Both the position numbers and the translations under genes were made by a program. Shown piece after piece: positions 8,229 to 17,358 of a stretch of 64,000 nt of DNA. The DNA lies in contig JAVBOY010000038.1 in the NCBI GenBank assembly GCA_031550085.1, positions 1-64,000 on the forward strand, given 5' to 3'. The notes under the pieces were generated by a model that made no database searches, had not been told where the DNA came from, and saw only the letters and a list, made by a program, of their open reading frames with translations. Positions within the stretch are counted from its first letter, which is position 1. Each line of letters begins with the position of its first letter. This stretch comes from UBA4417 sp031550085 (GTDB lineage Bacteria; Bacteroidota; Bacteroidia; Bacteroidales; UBA4417).

Positions 8229-8942
8229 ATGCCTGTAGAATTGTCCCGGCGAGAACTTTACTTTCCCAATCCCGATGAGGCGGACGAATCGGGATTGCTG
8301 GCTATTGGCGGCGATTTGAGTGTGGAACGCCTGAAATTGGCATATTCTACCGGTGTTTTCCCTTGGTATGAAGAGGGAATGCCGGTTTTGTGGTGGTCGC
8401 CCGATCCGCGCATGGTGCTTTTCCCTTCCAAAATGATTGTTTCGCATAGTTTGAAACAAACCTTGCGGAAAAATCCGTTTCAAATCACGTTTGATACTTG
8501 TTTTGAGAGAGTGATTGAAAATTGTTCCAAAACGCCGCGCCGGGATCAGGACGGAACCTGGATCACACGCGAAATGCAACAGGCTTACGTTAAATTGCAT
8601 AAGAACGGATGGGCACATTCGGTCGAAGCCTGGCTCGACGGGCAATTGGTAGGAGGGTTGTATGGGGTTTCTTTGGGTAAGCTGTTTTTTGGCGAATCCA
8701 TGTTTCATTTGGTCACCAATGCTTCGAAAGTAGCTTTGTATTGCTTGGCTCAAAAATTGCTGGAAAATGAATTCCTGCTGATCGATGCCCAGGTGTATAC
8801 CAATCATTTGGAAAGCCTTGGCGGCGAATTGATTTCCCGGTTTGATTATTTGAATATCCTGAAAAAGGGAATTGCACTTGAAACCAAACAGGGGTTGTGG
8901 CATGATTGGAACAGGAAAAAGTTTGGGGGGTATTACATTTAA
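8229..8942 (+). CDS. aat: leucyl/phenylalanyl-tRNA--protein transferase
   Basis: This cytoplasmic enzyme adds Leu or Phe from charged tRNA to proteins with N-terminal Arg or Lys, making them N-degrons for ClpS/ClpAP. The 237-residue sequence has the family hallmarks in order: FPNPDEADESGLLAIGGDL near the N-terminus, YSTGVFPWY, LWWSPDPRMVL, TWITREMQQAY, AHSVEAWLDGQLVGGLYGV, GKLFFGESMFH and LIDAQVYTNHLESLGG. The length is normal. The start at 8229 (MPVELSRRELYFP) is chosen because the alternative TTG at 8205 lies inside the promoter -7 box. The SMR transporter gene follows after 15 bp and is probably co-transcribed. Confidence 0.95.
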   Translation: MPVELSRRELYFPNPDEADESGLLAIGGDLSVERLKLAYSTGVFPWYEEGMPVLWWSPDPRMVLFPSKMIVSHSLKQTLRKNPFQITFDTCFERVIENCSKTPRRDQDGTWITREMQQAYVKLHKNGWAHSVEAWLDGQLVGGLYGVSLGKLFFGESMFHLVTNASKVALYCLAQKLLENEFLLIDAQVYTNHLESLGGELISRFDYLNILKKGIALETKQGLWHDWNRKKFGGYYI

Positions 8943-8957
8943 ATTGCTTTGTTGAAA

Positions 8958-9296
8958 ATGAATTACAGTTGGATCTTGTTGATTATCGGAGGTTTTTTTG
9001 AAATAGGATTTGCCACTTGTTTGGGAAAAGCAAAAGCAAAAGAGGTATCTGGAACCTCTTCGCTACTTTGGCTTGCCGGATTTTTACTTTGCCTGACGGC
9101 CAGCATGTATTTACTTTACAAGGCAACATTAACCATTCCGATCGGAACAGCCTATGCTGTTTGGACAGGCATTGGGGCGGTGGGAACCGTACTTATCGGA
9201 ATTCTTATCTTTAAAGAACCCACCGATTTTTGGCGCATCTTTTTCTTGTTCACGCTCATCGCCTCCCTGATCGGGCTGAAATTTGTATCCCATTAA
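8958..9296 (+). CDS. small multidrug-resistance (SMR) family transporter, Gdx/SugE-like
   Basis: The 112-residue inner-membrane protein has four predicted transmembrane helices. Glu12 in TM1 (WILLIIGGFFEIGFA) corresponds to the essential proton/substrate-binding glutamate of SMR proteins. The segment IPIGTAYAVWTGIGAVGTVL in TM3 is the family signature and closely resembles the Gdx (SugE) subgroup, which exports guanidinium in dual-topology dimers. Quaternary-ammonium export is the alternative, and sequence alone does not settle it. I prefer ATG 8958 to the TTG at 8949. A single SMR gene suggests a homodimer. No guanidine riboswitch is seen; it appears to be read from the aat promoter. Confidence 0.85.
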   Translation: MNYSWILLIIGGFFEIGFATCLGKAKAKEVSGTSSLLWLAGFLLCLTASMYLLYKATLTIPIGTAYAVWTGIGAVGTVLIGILIFKEPTDFWRIFFLFTLIASLIGLKFVSH

Positions 9297-9339
9297 TCGC
9301 AGAACTTTTTTAATCGTTCCGTTTCTTCAGGAACAGGTA

Positions 9340-11625
9340 TTAGAACGACCAGGTTGCGCCCAAGCTCGGCATCAACGGCAATTGATACGTTTTACCGTTG
9401 GTGTAGCGGTCTACGTAAAAAATGTTTTGCCGGTCATACACATTGGTGGTGGTGAAATTAACCTCCAGGTTTGAGGTTTCGCTGAGCTGGAATCTTTTGG
9501 TGATGCCCAAATCCAACCGGTGGTAATAGGACAAACGACCTTTGTTGTAATCGCCGTAAATAAATCCGATTTGTCCGTTTTGGCTCAACACATCATCAAA
9601 CATGCCGTTGGGGAAATTCAGCTGTTCGTAAACACCCTGTGTTTGCGTGAAAGGGAAAGGCGATCCGAAGTTCCAGCGCAAACTGGCTTCCCACGAATTG
9701 CGTTTGCCGAATTGGTAAGATGTAACCAGGTTCATGTTGTGGCGGCGGTCGAAGTGGGTTACGTAGGTAGTTTTCCCGTCGTACCGGTCGACAAATGTAA
9801 GGGAGTAGGCGAACCAAACATACAGCTTGTTCCGGTCATATTTTACCGAAATATCCACCCCTTTTGCGCTTCCGGTTTCAACAATGTATTCTTCGTCTTC
9901 GGGAAGAATTTTGTTGCGATTGACATTGGTGAGCTGGGTAAAATCCTTGTAATAAGCCTCAAAGTTTGTGACCAAATATGGCAACGGATCGTATTCAATT
10001 CCAAAAATCACATGTTGCGCTTTTTGCAGCCGGCTGTCTACCGATTTTCCGTTGAATTTCAGCGATTCGTCGGGGCCCGATAAAAATCCGTAAAATAAAT
10101 TAACAATATCCTGTTCGCTGTTTGCTGCAATCAGATTTTGAGAATATAAACCGGCAGCGGCTTTCAGGCGAATATTATCGGTCAGCAGGTATTTTGCCGA
10201 GAGGCGGGGTTCAGGGGATATTTCATTCAGGGAGGCATACCATTGCACGCGAAAACCGGGCTCGATAATAAATTTATTGGCATTGATTTTGAACGAAGCG
10301 TAGGGGGCAATTTCGGTCGTATTTTGTGAAATCCTGGTTTCGGCTCCGCTTCCCGGGTTCCTGAAGAAAAATTCCGTATGATTTCCTAATAGTTCAACTC
10401 CATATTTTAAGGTGTTTTTTCCAAAAAAGTACGAAAAATTCATTCCACCGTTGAATCCGTTGATTCCGCTGGTTTTCGGGGTGAAGTTGGCTTCCGAAAG
10501 TTTGATGTCGTAAGAAGAATAACCGAAATTGATTTCAATCAGCGCTGCTGTCGAACCGGGCACCAGAATGATGTTGAATCCGCCGCCCAGAGAGTTCCAG
10601 GAAAAATCAGACAAGGATTTGTAATTATCCACCCGGTCCATGTAATTGAATCCGAACAAACTGACCTTACTTCCGTTTTGCAGGTTCAACGACACTTTTC
10701 CGTAAAAGTCATTGAAATTAAACGGCAATCCGTTGGTATCAATGTAATTGTAAAATATCTTGGAACTTTGCTCCAAATAAGAGTTTTTATAGGACAAAAT
10801 AAAAGTCGATCCCCAGTCATCCGTATTTTCTTTTACTTTTTTCAGCGGGCCTTCCAATAAAATCTTGGCACCAAACGTACTGGCACCTACTTTTCCCGAA
10901 AGCCGGTTTTTATTGCCGTCGCGGGTCGTTAAGTCCATCATGGATGAAATACGCCCGCCGTATTCGGCCCCGAACCCTCCCGTAAAAATATCGGCAGACC
11001 GGATAATGTCCGTTTCAATAACCGAAAACAAACCGATGGAATGGAAAGGATTGTAAATAACCATTCCGTCCAGCAGCAATTTGTTCTGTATGGGCGATCC
11101 GCCCCGGATGTAAAGCTGCCCGCCTTGGTCGCCGGTAAAAATAACTCCCGGCAATACCTGGAGGTATTGTGCCAAATCCGGTTGTCCACCTACGGAAGGC
11201 AATTGCTTGATTTGTTTTGGGGTAAGTTTTATGATGGAGGTTTGCGTTTCGGTGCGCGCTTCGGTACGTTCGGCCGTGACGTTGACCGTATTCAGGAGCA
11301 CGCTCGATTCGGAAATAAAAAATTTCTTCGTCAGTGTATTCCCGTTTTTAATGGTGATTTTTTCGGTCAACGTATCGTATCCCATAAAAGTTACGCTCAA
11401 ATTATACGTGCCGTCAGGTACTGAGGCGATGTGGAAGTACCCGTTATCATCGGTCAGGGCGCCCAACTTTGTTTTTTCCAGGCGGACGGTGGAGTAAATA
11501 ACCGGTTCTCCCGTTGATTTATCGTAAACAAATCCGCGAACGTTCCCCGTTTGAGCCAGGGTAAGTGAACTGATTAGCAAAAAAAGAACGAAACTAAAGG
11601 CCGAAGCGTAAATTTTCCGAAACAT
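9340..11625 (-). CDS. TonB-dependent receptor
   Basis: The 761-residue outer-membrane protein has a signal peptide (1-24), then a carboxypeptidase-regulatory-like domain at about 27-115 (GNVRGFVYDKSTGEPVIYST, DDNGYFHIASVPDGTYNLSV). The plug follows at about 130-235 (QLPSVGGQPDLAQYLQVLPG, LYIRGGSPIQNKLLLDGM, GGFGAEYGGRISSMMDL). The rest is a 22-stranded barrel ending in SLGATWSF with the C-terminal aromatic. It takes up a ligand across the outer membrane with energy from TonB/ExbBD. Neither substrate nor a SusD partner is visible. It lies 57 bp downstream of aroQ on the same strand and converges with the SMR gene. Confidence 0.92.
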   Translation of the reverse strand: MFRKIYASAFSFVLFLLISSLTLAQTGNVRGFVYDKSTGEPVIYSTVRLEKTKLGALTDDNGYFHIASVPDGTYNLSVTFMGYDTLTEKITIKNGNTLTKKFFISESSVLLNTVNVTAERTEARTETQTSIIKLTPKQIKQLPSVGGQPDLAQYLQVLPGVIFTGDQGGQLYIRGGSPIQNKLLLDGMVIYNPFHSIGLFSVIETDIIRSADIFTGGFGAEYGGRISSMMDLTTRDGNKNRLSGKVGASTFGAKILLEGPLKKVKENTDDWGSTFILSYKNSYLEQSSKIFYNYIDTNGLPFNFNDFYGKVSLNLQNGSKVSLFGFNYMDRVDNYKSLSDFSWNSLGGGFNIILVPGSTAALIEINFGYSSYDIKLSEANFTPKTSGINGFNGGMNFSYFFGKNTLKYGVELLGNHTEFFFRNPGSGAETRISQNTTEIAPYASFKINANKFIIEPGFRVQWYASLNEISPEPRLSAKYLLTDNIRLKAAAGLYSQNLIAANSEQDIVNLFYGFLSGPDESLKFNGKSVDSRLQKAQHVIFGIEYDPLPYLVTNFEAYYKDFTQLTNVNRNKILPEDEEYIVETGSAKGVDISVKYDRNKLYVWFAYSLTFVDRYDGKTTYVTHFDRRHNMNLVTSYQFGKRNSWEASLRWNFGSPFPFTQTQGVYEQLNFPNGMFDDVLSQNGQIGFIYGDYNKGRLSYYHRLDLGITKRFQLSETSNLEVNFTTTNVYDRQNIFYVDRYTNGKTYQLPLMPSLGATWSF

Positions 11626-11682
11626 AATAAAAAAATTGAGCGAAGGACAAAAGTAAAGATTCGCTTCGAAATCTAAAAGGTT

Positions 11683-12120
11683 TTATTTTTTGAGGTTGTT
11701 ATTTTTTTGCAAAAAACTTTCAACCGCAAGCTGGTAACCGAGTAATCCAAACCCGGAGATGATGCCGCAGACGCCTTCCGAAATCAGACTTTTAGCTCGA
11801 AATTCTTCCCGGGCCAAAATGTTCGAAATGTGAACCTCTACCACCGGGGTTTTAATCGATTTGATGGCATCTCCGATGGCAACGGACGTATGTGTGTAAC
11901 CTCCCGCATTCAGGATGATTCCATCGGACGAAAAGCCAAATTCATGCAATGTATCGATCAGTTCTCCTTCGATATTGGTTTGAAAATAATGAAATTCAAT
12001 ATCGTGATATCGTTCTTTTAAATTGACATAAAATGTTTCAAACGATTGGTCTCCGTAAATTTCCGGCTCGCGTTGCCCAAGCAAATTCAAGTTGGGACCG
12101 TTGATAATAATAAGTTTCAT
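11683..12120 (-). CDS. aroQ: type II 3-dehydroquinate dehydratase
   Basis: The enzyme converts 3-dehydroquinate to 3-dehydroshikimate in the shikimate pathway and is a cytoplasmic dodecamer. The 145-residue length is typical. Visible hallmarks: IINGPNLNLLGQREPEIYG with the lid loop Arg and catalytic Tyr, FFHYFQTNIEGELID-type segment (here FHYFQTNIEGELID), IILNAGGYTHTSVAIGDAI with substrate-binding Asn and His, and VVEVHISNILAREEFRAKS with the catalytic His. A promoter with a TACTTTTG box lies upstream on the minus strand. The TonB-dependent receptor gene follows downstream. Confidence 0.97.
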   Translation of the reverse strand: MKLIIINGPNLNLLGQREPEIYGDQSFETFYVNLKERYHDIEFHYFQTNIEGELIDTLHEFGFSSDGIILNAGGYTHTSVAIGDAIKSIKTPVVEVHISNILAREEFRAKSLISEGVCGIISGFGLLGYQLAVESFLQKNNNLKK

Positions 12121-12241
12121 CTGTTTGTTTTTTCATTTTTTACATTAAGGCCAGATGGAATACGCCATAAATAAACATTGTCGCTTGGTATGGACATGTT
12201 CCTTATGGCTATTTCATAAGACAATTCCGGTTCATTTGATC

Positions 12242-12249
12242 CAAAAGTA
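12242..12249 (-). promoter_or_regulatory. -7 box of aroQ (TACTTTTG)
   Basis: Minus-strand match to TAnnTTTG, 122 bp upstream of the aroQ start in the divergent region shared with the radical SAM genes. Confidence 0.5.
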
Positions 12250-12305
12250 GTGCTTTTATTTATTTCCATCCTTCTTCACCCGAATGATTTTTTTTCTACA
12301 AAAAG

Positions 12306-12335
12306 TTGCATATTTGCATTGAAGTTCTATATTTG
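12306..12335 (+). promoter_or_regulatory. promoter of the first radical SAM gene (TTG-N19-TATATTTG)
   Basis: TTG at 12306-12308 and TATATTTG at 12328-12335 with 19 bases between fit the Bacteroidota consensus well. Transcription would start near 12342, so the true start is ATG 12382; an upstream in-frame codon at 12250 precedes the promoter. Confidence 0.7.
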
Positions 12336-12381
12336 CCCGAGAAATTTTTCTGCAACTGGAGTGAAGTTATATAAAAATTTT

Positions 12382-13902
12382 ATGAAGAAACATAAGTTAT
12401 TGTTTGTCAATCCTTATCAGCATTTTTTCAAAGGAGAAAATCGCATTGCCGGTTATATCCACCAACCCCTTGCTTTTGGAATTTTGGCAGCTCTAACTCC
12501 CAAAGACCTTTGGGACATTGAGTTTGTTGATGAATTGTTTGAAGAATTTACCTACCGGGATGCCGATTTGGTTGCCATGACAAGCCTTACCTCGACCATT
12601 CCGCGTGCATACGAGATTGCGGCGGTTTACAAAGAGCATGGAATACCCGTTGTTTTGGGTGGCGTTCATGCCCACATGATGCCCGACGAGGCGATGCAAT
12701 ATGTTGACGTCGTCGCAAGGGGAGAAGCCGAATATATTTGGCGGCAGATTTTGGACGACTGTATCAACAAAAACCTTCAGAAAATCTACGAAGGCGGGTT
12801 GGCCAAAGCCGGGGACCTTGCGACTCCCGACCATTCGATATTTGATAAGTATCCTTATCCGGCGGATTGTATTTATTTTTCGCGCGGATGTCCGATGGGA
12901 TGCGAGTTTTGTTCGGTTACGGCTCTTGCAGGAGCCTCTTACCGGGAACGGCCTGTTGATGAAATTGTTGAAGAGTTTGCTTCCTTGAAGCGTTATCAGG
13001 TCTTTGTAATCGATGACCATTTGGTTAACAATACGGCAAAATCGAGGGAGCGCGCCCAGGAATTGTTTACAAAGCTTGTAAAAAAGAAAGTTAAAAAGAG
13101 TTGGACCGCTCAAGCTGCGGTGAATATTGGGGATGACGAAAACCTGGTCAAATTGATTTCAAAAGCCGGATGCCGTTCGATCTTGATCGGTTTTGAAGCG
13201 GAAACGGAGGGGAAATTAAAAACCGTCCGTAAATCGCTGAATATTAAACGGACACCCTCTTACTATGATAAAATCCTAAAAACCCTCAACAAAAATAAAA
13301 TCACGGTAATCGGAGCCTTTATTTTTTGCCTGGAAAACGATACCCTTGAAGATTTACACAAAAGGCATCAGTTTGTCACCAAACATCATTTTAACAATCT
13401 GCAATTGACGGTTCTTACACCATTGCCTGGTACGGTGGTGTTTGACCGGATTAAAAAATCAGGACAATTGGATCAATACCAATTTCCCCGGGATTGGGAG
13501 AAATTCTCTTTTTCTCACAATTTGCTTGATAATCCGCATGCGACCAAGGAAGAGATGCACGAGGCGATGAAAAAGATTTATGTATCCGTTTACAGCAAAG
13601 AAACCATTCGCCGGCGCATGTTCCGCACTTTACGGGATACAAGGGACTTTGAAACGACTTACGGGGCTTACACGCTCGATTTTACCATTAGCCGTATGTT
13701 CATTCCTCACTTTATCAAACGGGATGACACGGAAACGTTGCAAGGTAAAGTTGTTGATGAAAATTTCCATATTGTTGACCGAAAGCCGTCGCTTTACATG
13801 AAGATTACAAATTTAGCCATGCTATTTATTTACACTTTTAAGTGGAATGCCATCGTCAAGATCGTTTCAAAAGTTGTATTTGAAGGAGATATTCCGGATT
13901 AA
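12382..13902 (+). CDS. B12-binding radical SAM protein, copy 1 of 3
   Basis: The 506-residue protein has an N-terminal cobalamin-binding Rossmann-type domain at about 1-140. Its glycine-rich loop is VVLGGVHAHMMPDEAM, followed by DVVARGEAEYIW, and the DxHxxG motif is absent, as in many class B enzymes. A radical SAM core follows, with a [4Fe-4S] cluster motif C170-P-M-G-C174-E-F-C177, then FVIDDHLVNN, LIGFEAETEGKL, FIFCLENDT and LTPLPGTVVF. The C-terminal 130 residues are basic and aromatic. Such enzymes methylate unactivated carbons or rearrange substrates such as hopanoids, tetrapyrroles and peptides. The substrate here is unknown. Two paralogs follow in tandem. Confidence 0.88.
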   Translation: MKKHKLLFVNPYQHFFKGENRIAGYIHQPLAFGILAALTPKDLWDIEFVDELFEEFTYRDADLVAMTSLTSTIPRAYEIAAVYKEHGIPVVLGGVHAHMMPDEAMQYVDVVARGEAEYIWRQILDDCINKNLQKIYEGGLAKAGDLATPDHSIFDKYPYPADCIYFSRGCPMGCEFCSVTALAGASYRERPVDEIVEEFASLKRYQVFVIDDHLVNNTAKSRERAQELFTKLVKKKVKKSWTAQAAVNIGDDENLVKLISKAGCRSILIGFEAETEGKLKTVRKSLNIKRTPSYYDKILKTLNKNKITVIGAFIFCLENDTLEDLHKRHQFVTKHHFNNLQLTVLTPLPGTVVFDRIKKSGQLDQYQFPRDWEKFSFSHNLLDNPHATKEEMHEAMKKIYVSVYSKETIRRRMFRTLRDTRDFETTYGAYTLDFTISRMFIPHFIKRDDTETLQGKVVDENFHIVDRKPSLYMKITNLAMLFIYTFKWNAIVKIVSKVVFEGDIPD

Positions 13903-14024
13903 ACTAAATGATATCGTTTTTGTATTTTAAGGTAAATTATACCTGTTTTTACTTTTTACGAAGAAACAACCGCCTGTTACCAACCGATTTTTAACGCTCT
14001 CTTTTTCTCAATGTGTGATATATC

Positions 14025-15533
14025 ATGAGAAGGCACAAGGTATTGATGGTAAACCCATTTAGTCGAAATCAGGAGTCTGAAAACCTCACCATGTCAAACA
14101 TCGTTTATCAGCCGTTGGTTTTTGGCGTGTTGGCAGCTTTAACTCCTAAAGATGAATGGGAGATTGAGTTTATTGACGAACTGTTTGAAGAATTCACTTA
14201 TCGTCCGGCCGATTTGGTTGCCATGACAAGCCTTACGTCGAGCATTCCGCGTGCTTACGAAATTGCAGCCATTTACAAACAAAAAGGAATTCCCGTAGTA
14301 TTGGGCGGCGTGCATGTCAATATGATGCCCGAAGAGGCATTGCAATATGTGGATGTCGTTGCAGTGGGTGAAGCTGAATATATTTGGAAACAAATATTGG
14401 CTGATTGCCAAAATAAATGCCTCGACAGAATATACAAAGGTGCTTTGGCGAATCCCGAGGATCTCACCACGCCCGACCACGCTATTTTTGACAAATACCC
14501 CTATCCGGTTGATTGCATTTATTTTTCGCGTGGATGTCCCATGGGATGTGAATTTTGTTCGGTAACGGCTTTAGCCGGCTCTCGGTACCGCGAACGCGAC
14601 ATCGAAAGCATTTTAACTGAATTTGCTTCACTCAAACGTCACCGCGTATTTGTCATTGACGATCATTTGGTGAACAATACTGCCAAAGCCAAAGAACGCG
14701 CTCAAAAACTATTCTCGGAAATTATAAAACGAAAAATAAAAAAGAGTTGGACGGGGCAAGCTTCTGTAAACATCGGCGACGATGAAAATTTGGTAAAATT
14801 AATTTCCAAAGCGGGATGCCGCTCTCTTTTGATTGGTTTTGAAGCGGAAACCGAAGGGAAATTAAAGACTTTCAAAAAAGCGCTCAACATCAAACGAACG
14901 CCGTCTTATTATCAAAAAATTATTCGCACCCTTAATAAGTACCACATTAGCGTTACCGGCGCTTTTATCTTTTGTTTGGAAAACGATTCGATTCAGGATT
15001 TGAACAAGCGCAAGCAGTTTATTCTTGATCACAAGATAAATATTCCTCAAATAACGGTATTGACGCCGTTACCCGGTACAGCCGTTTTTGAACGGGTGAA
15101 ACAGAGCGGGCAATTGAGTATGTATGATTTCCCCTGCGATTGGGCAAAATTCACATTCGGGCATAACCTTATTGATACAACGGCCGCTTCCAAACAGGAA
15201 TTGCAAAAGGTGATGAAAGAAATTTATGTGTCGATGTATAACAAAAAGGCCATTCGCCAGCGCATGTTTCGCACCTTGTTTACTACCAGAAGTTTTGAAA
15301 GCGCTTATTTGGCATCTACGCTCGATTATGCTGGCAGCCGCGTGATTGTTGCCTACAGTATTGATTCCACCGATGCTGAAAACGCAGGGATGACCATTGA
15401 TGAAAATTTCCAACTTGTTGAAAAGAAAAGTTCGTTTTACATGCGATTTACAAATGTAGTGCTACGTTTCATTTATTTGTTTAGATGGAATAGAATTATA
15501 AAAATCTGGTCTAAGGTAACTTTCGACAACTAA
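14025..15533 (+). CDS. B12-binding radical SAM protein, copy 2 of 3
   Basis: The 502-residue paralog has the same architecture as its neighbours: a cobalamin-binding domain (VVLGGVHVNMMPEEALQYVD), a cluster motif C171-P-M-G-C175-E-F-C178, the core strands FVIDDHLVNN, LIGFEAETEG and FIFCLENDS, and a basic C-terminal region. Its N-terminus differs most from the others (NPFSRNQESENLTMSNIVYQ), near where the substrate or corrin could be bound. It is especially close to copy 3 through the radical SAM core, even at synonymous positions. It begins 122 bp after copy 1, and I see no clear TAnnTTTG box in that gap, so it may rely on read-through. Confidence 0.88.
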   Translation: MRRHKVLMVNPFSRNQESENLTMSNIVYQPLVFGVLAALTPKDEWEIEFIDELFEEFTYRPADLVAMTSLTSSIPRAYEIAAIYKQKGIPVVLGGVHVNMMPEEALQYVDVVAVGEAEYIWKQILADCQNKCLDRIYKGALANPEDLTTPDHAIFDKYPYPVDCIYFSRGCPMGCEFCSVTALAGSRYRERDIESILTEFASLKRHRVFVIDDHLVNNTAKAKERAQKLFSEIIKRKIKKSWTGQASVNIGDDENLVKLISKAGCRSLLIGFEAETEGKLKTFKKALNIKRTPSYYQKIIRTLNKYHISVTGAFIFCLENDSIQDLNKRKQFILDHKINIPQITVLTPLPGTAVFERVKQSGQLSMYDFPCDWAKFTFGHNLIDTTAASKQELQKVMKEIYVSMYNKKAIRQRMFRTLFTTRSFESAYLASTLDYAGSRVIVAYSIDSTDAENAGMTIDENFQLVEKKSSFYMRFTNVVLRFIYLFRWNRIIKIWSKVTFDN

Positions 15534-15584
15534 AGTTCCGAACTGCTGCAACAGCATTTGAAATTCAATTGTAAATTTTTCATA

Positions 15585-15592
15585 TAAATTTG
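15585..15592 (+). promoter_or_regulatory. -7 box of the third radical SAM gene (TAAATTTG)
   Basis: Matches TAnnTTTG; a TTTG lies 24 bases upstream (15557-15560). The in-frame GTG at 15592 overlaps the box, so ATG 15604 is the likely start. Confidence 0.5.
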
Positions 15593-15603
15593 TGCATAAA
15601 AAT

Positions 15604-17109
15604 ATGAAAAAGCATAAATTGTTGTTTATTAATCCTTTTAAGCATGCTTTTAAATCTCGACGTTACATTATTGGGTGCAGCTATCAGCCTTTGATATTTG
15701 GGGTTCTGGTAGCATTAACACCTAAAGAAAATTGGGATATTGAATTTATTGATGAGGTTTACGAAGAGTTTACCTATCGCGATGCCGATTTGGTTGCCAT
15801 GACAAGTCTTACGTCGAGCATTCCACGTGCTTACGAAATTGCAGCGATCTATAAAGAGAAAGGGATTCCGGTGGTATTAGGTGGCGTACATGCTAATATG
15901 ATGACCGACGAGGCTTTACAATATGTGGATGTAGTTGCGCGAGGCGAAGCAGAGTATATTTGGCATCAAATTCTTGAAGATAGCATCAAAAAACAACTCA
16001 AGCGAATTTACGAAGGCGGTTTAACACAGCCCCAAGATTTGGCCACGCCCGACCATTCTATTTTCGACAAATATCCTTATCCGGTCGATTGCATTTATTT
16101 TTCGCGTGGATGTCCCATGGGATGTGAATTTTGCTCAGTAACAGCATTAGCCGGTGCTAAATACCGCGAACGCGACATAGAAAGCATTTTAACTGAATTT
16201 GCTTCGCTCAAACGAGAACGAGTATTTGTGATCGACGATCATTTGGTCAACAACACAGCCAAAGGCAAAGAACGCGCTCAAAAACTGTTTTCGGAAATTA
16301 TAAAACGAAAAATCAAAAAACGCTGGGCAGGACAAGCTTCTGTGAATATTGGTGACGATGAGCAGTTGGTAAAACTAATTTCAAAAGCCGGTTGCCGTTC
16401 GCTTTTAATTGGTTTTGAAGCAGAAACCGAAGGTAAACTGAAAACTTTCAAGAAGTCGCTCAACATCAAACGAACGCCGTCCTCTTATCAAAAAATTATT
16501 CGAACCCTTAATAAGTACCATATTAGTGTTACTGGCGCTTTTATCTTTTGCCTGGAAAACGATTCGATTCAAGACTTGTATAAGCGCAAGCAATTTATTT
16601 TTGATCACAAAATAGACATTCCTCAAATCACCATATTAACTCCGCTGCCCGGCACGGTGCTCTTTCACAGGATAAAGCAAAGCGGGCAATTAGACTGCTA
16701 CGAATTTCCGTCCGAATGGAAAAACTTTACCGGTACAAACAATTTAATTGGAAGTACTGTTGCATCAAAAGGAGAAATGAAAAATGCCATGCAAGACATT
16801 TATGTTTCGGTTTACAACAAAAAGGCCCTTCGCAAACGCATGTTCAAAACCTTGTGGGCAACCAAAAGTTTTGAATCCGCATACTTGGCATACACGCTTG
16901 ACTATGACACAAGCCGTATGGTAATTCCGGGTTCGGTAAAAAATGGCGATCCAATTTTGAAAGGACGCGTTATCGACGAAAATTATCAGGTTGTTGACCC
17001 AATCCCCTGTACTTACATGCGCTTTACGAATTTTATTCTGCGTTTTATCTATCTTTTCAAATGGAATCCGATCGTCAAAAAATGGTCGAAACTGACTTTT
17101 GAAAGCTAA
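15604..17109 (+). CDS. B12-binding radical SAM protein, copy 3 of 3
   Basis: The 501-residue paralog has the cobalamin-binding loop VVLGGVHANMMTDEALQYVD, a cluster motif C170-P-M-G-C174-E-F-C177, and the same core and C-terminal blocks as copies 1 and 2. Its N-terminus (MKKHKLLFINPFKHAFKSRR) resembles copy 1, while its radical SAM core is almost identical to copy 2. This patchwork suggests gene conversion or a recent duplication. A strong terminator follows at 17263-17295. It is probably cytoplasmic or peripherally membrane-associated, given the basic aromatic C-terminus (FTNFILRFIYLFKWNPIVKK). Confidence 0.88.
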   Translation: MKKHKLLFINPFKHAFKSRRYIIGCSYQPLIFGVLVALTPKENWDIEFIDEVYEEFTYRDADLVAMTSLTSSIPRAYEIAAIYKEKGIPVVLGGVHANMMTDEALQYVDVVARGEAEYIWHQILEDSIKKQLKRIYEGGLTQPQDLATPDHSIFDKYPYPVDCIYFSRGCPMGCEFCSVTALAGAKYRERDIESILTEFASLKRERVFVIDDHLVNNTAKGKERAQKLFSEIIKRKIKKRWAGQASVNIGDDEQLVKLISKAGCRSLLIGFEAETEGKLKTFKKSLNIKRTPSSYQKIIRTLNKYHISVTGAFIFCLENDSIQDLYKRKQFIFDHKIDIPQITILTPLPGTVLFHRIKQSGQLDCYEFPSEWKNFTGTNNLIGSTVASKGEMKNAMQDIYVSVYNKKALRKRMFKTLWATKSFESAYLAYTLDYDTSRMVIPGSVKNGDPILKGRVIDENYQVVDPIPCTYMRFTNFILRFIYLFKWNPIVKKWSKLTFES

Positions 17110-17262
17110 GTTAAGTTGCAATTGACCCACGAATTGCAAAATGAATCCCATTACTTCTCCGGCTTGAAAAATAATAAATTTCACAATCCTAGTAACCAGT
17201 AAAATTAGAGATTGGCGAGAATTGTTTTGCCTTCGCATCACAAACAGATTGGGTAAGCGTGT

Positions 17263-17295
17263 AATAAACCCCCTTTTGGGGGTTTATTATTTTAT
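17263..17295 (+). terminator. rho-independent terminator after the radical SAM cluster
   Basis: Perfect 11-bp stem AATAAACCCCC/GGGGGTTTATT with a TTTT loop, followed by a T-rich tail. It closes the three-gene cluster. Confidence 0.85.
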
Positions 17296-17358
17296 TCCAC
17301 AGATCGACCTTTGCTTCTCAAAAAAGCAATCCATCCATTAAACCAATCTTTTTCAAAA

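Noticed and set aside
12250..12381. Upstream extension of radical SAM copy 1
   Set aside because: The extension begins before a well-formed promoter and does not resemble the starts of the two paralogs; ATG 12382 fits both.
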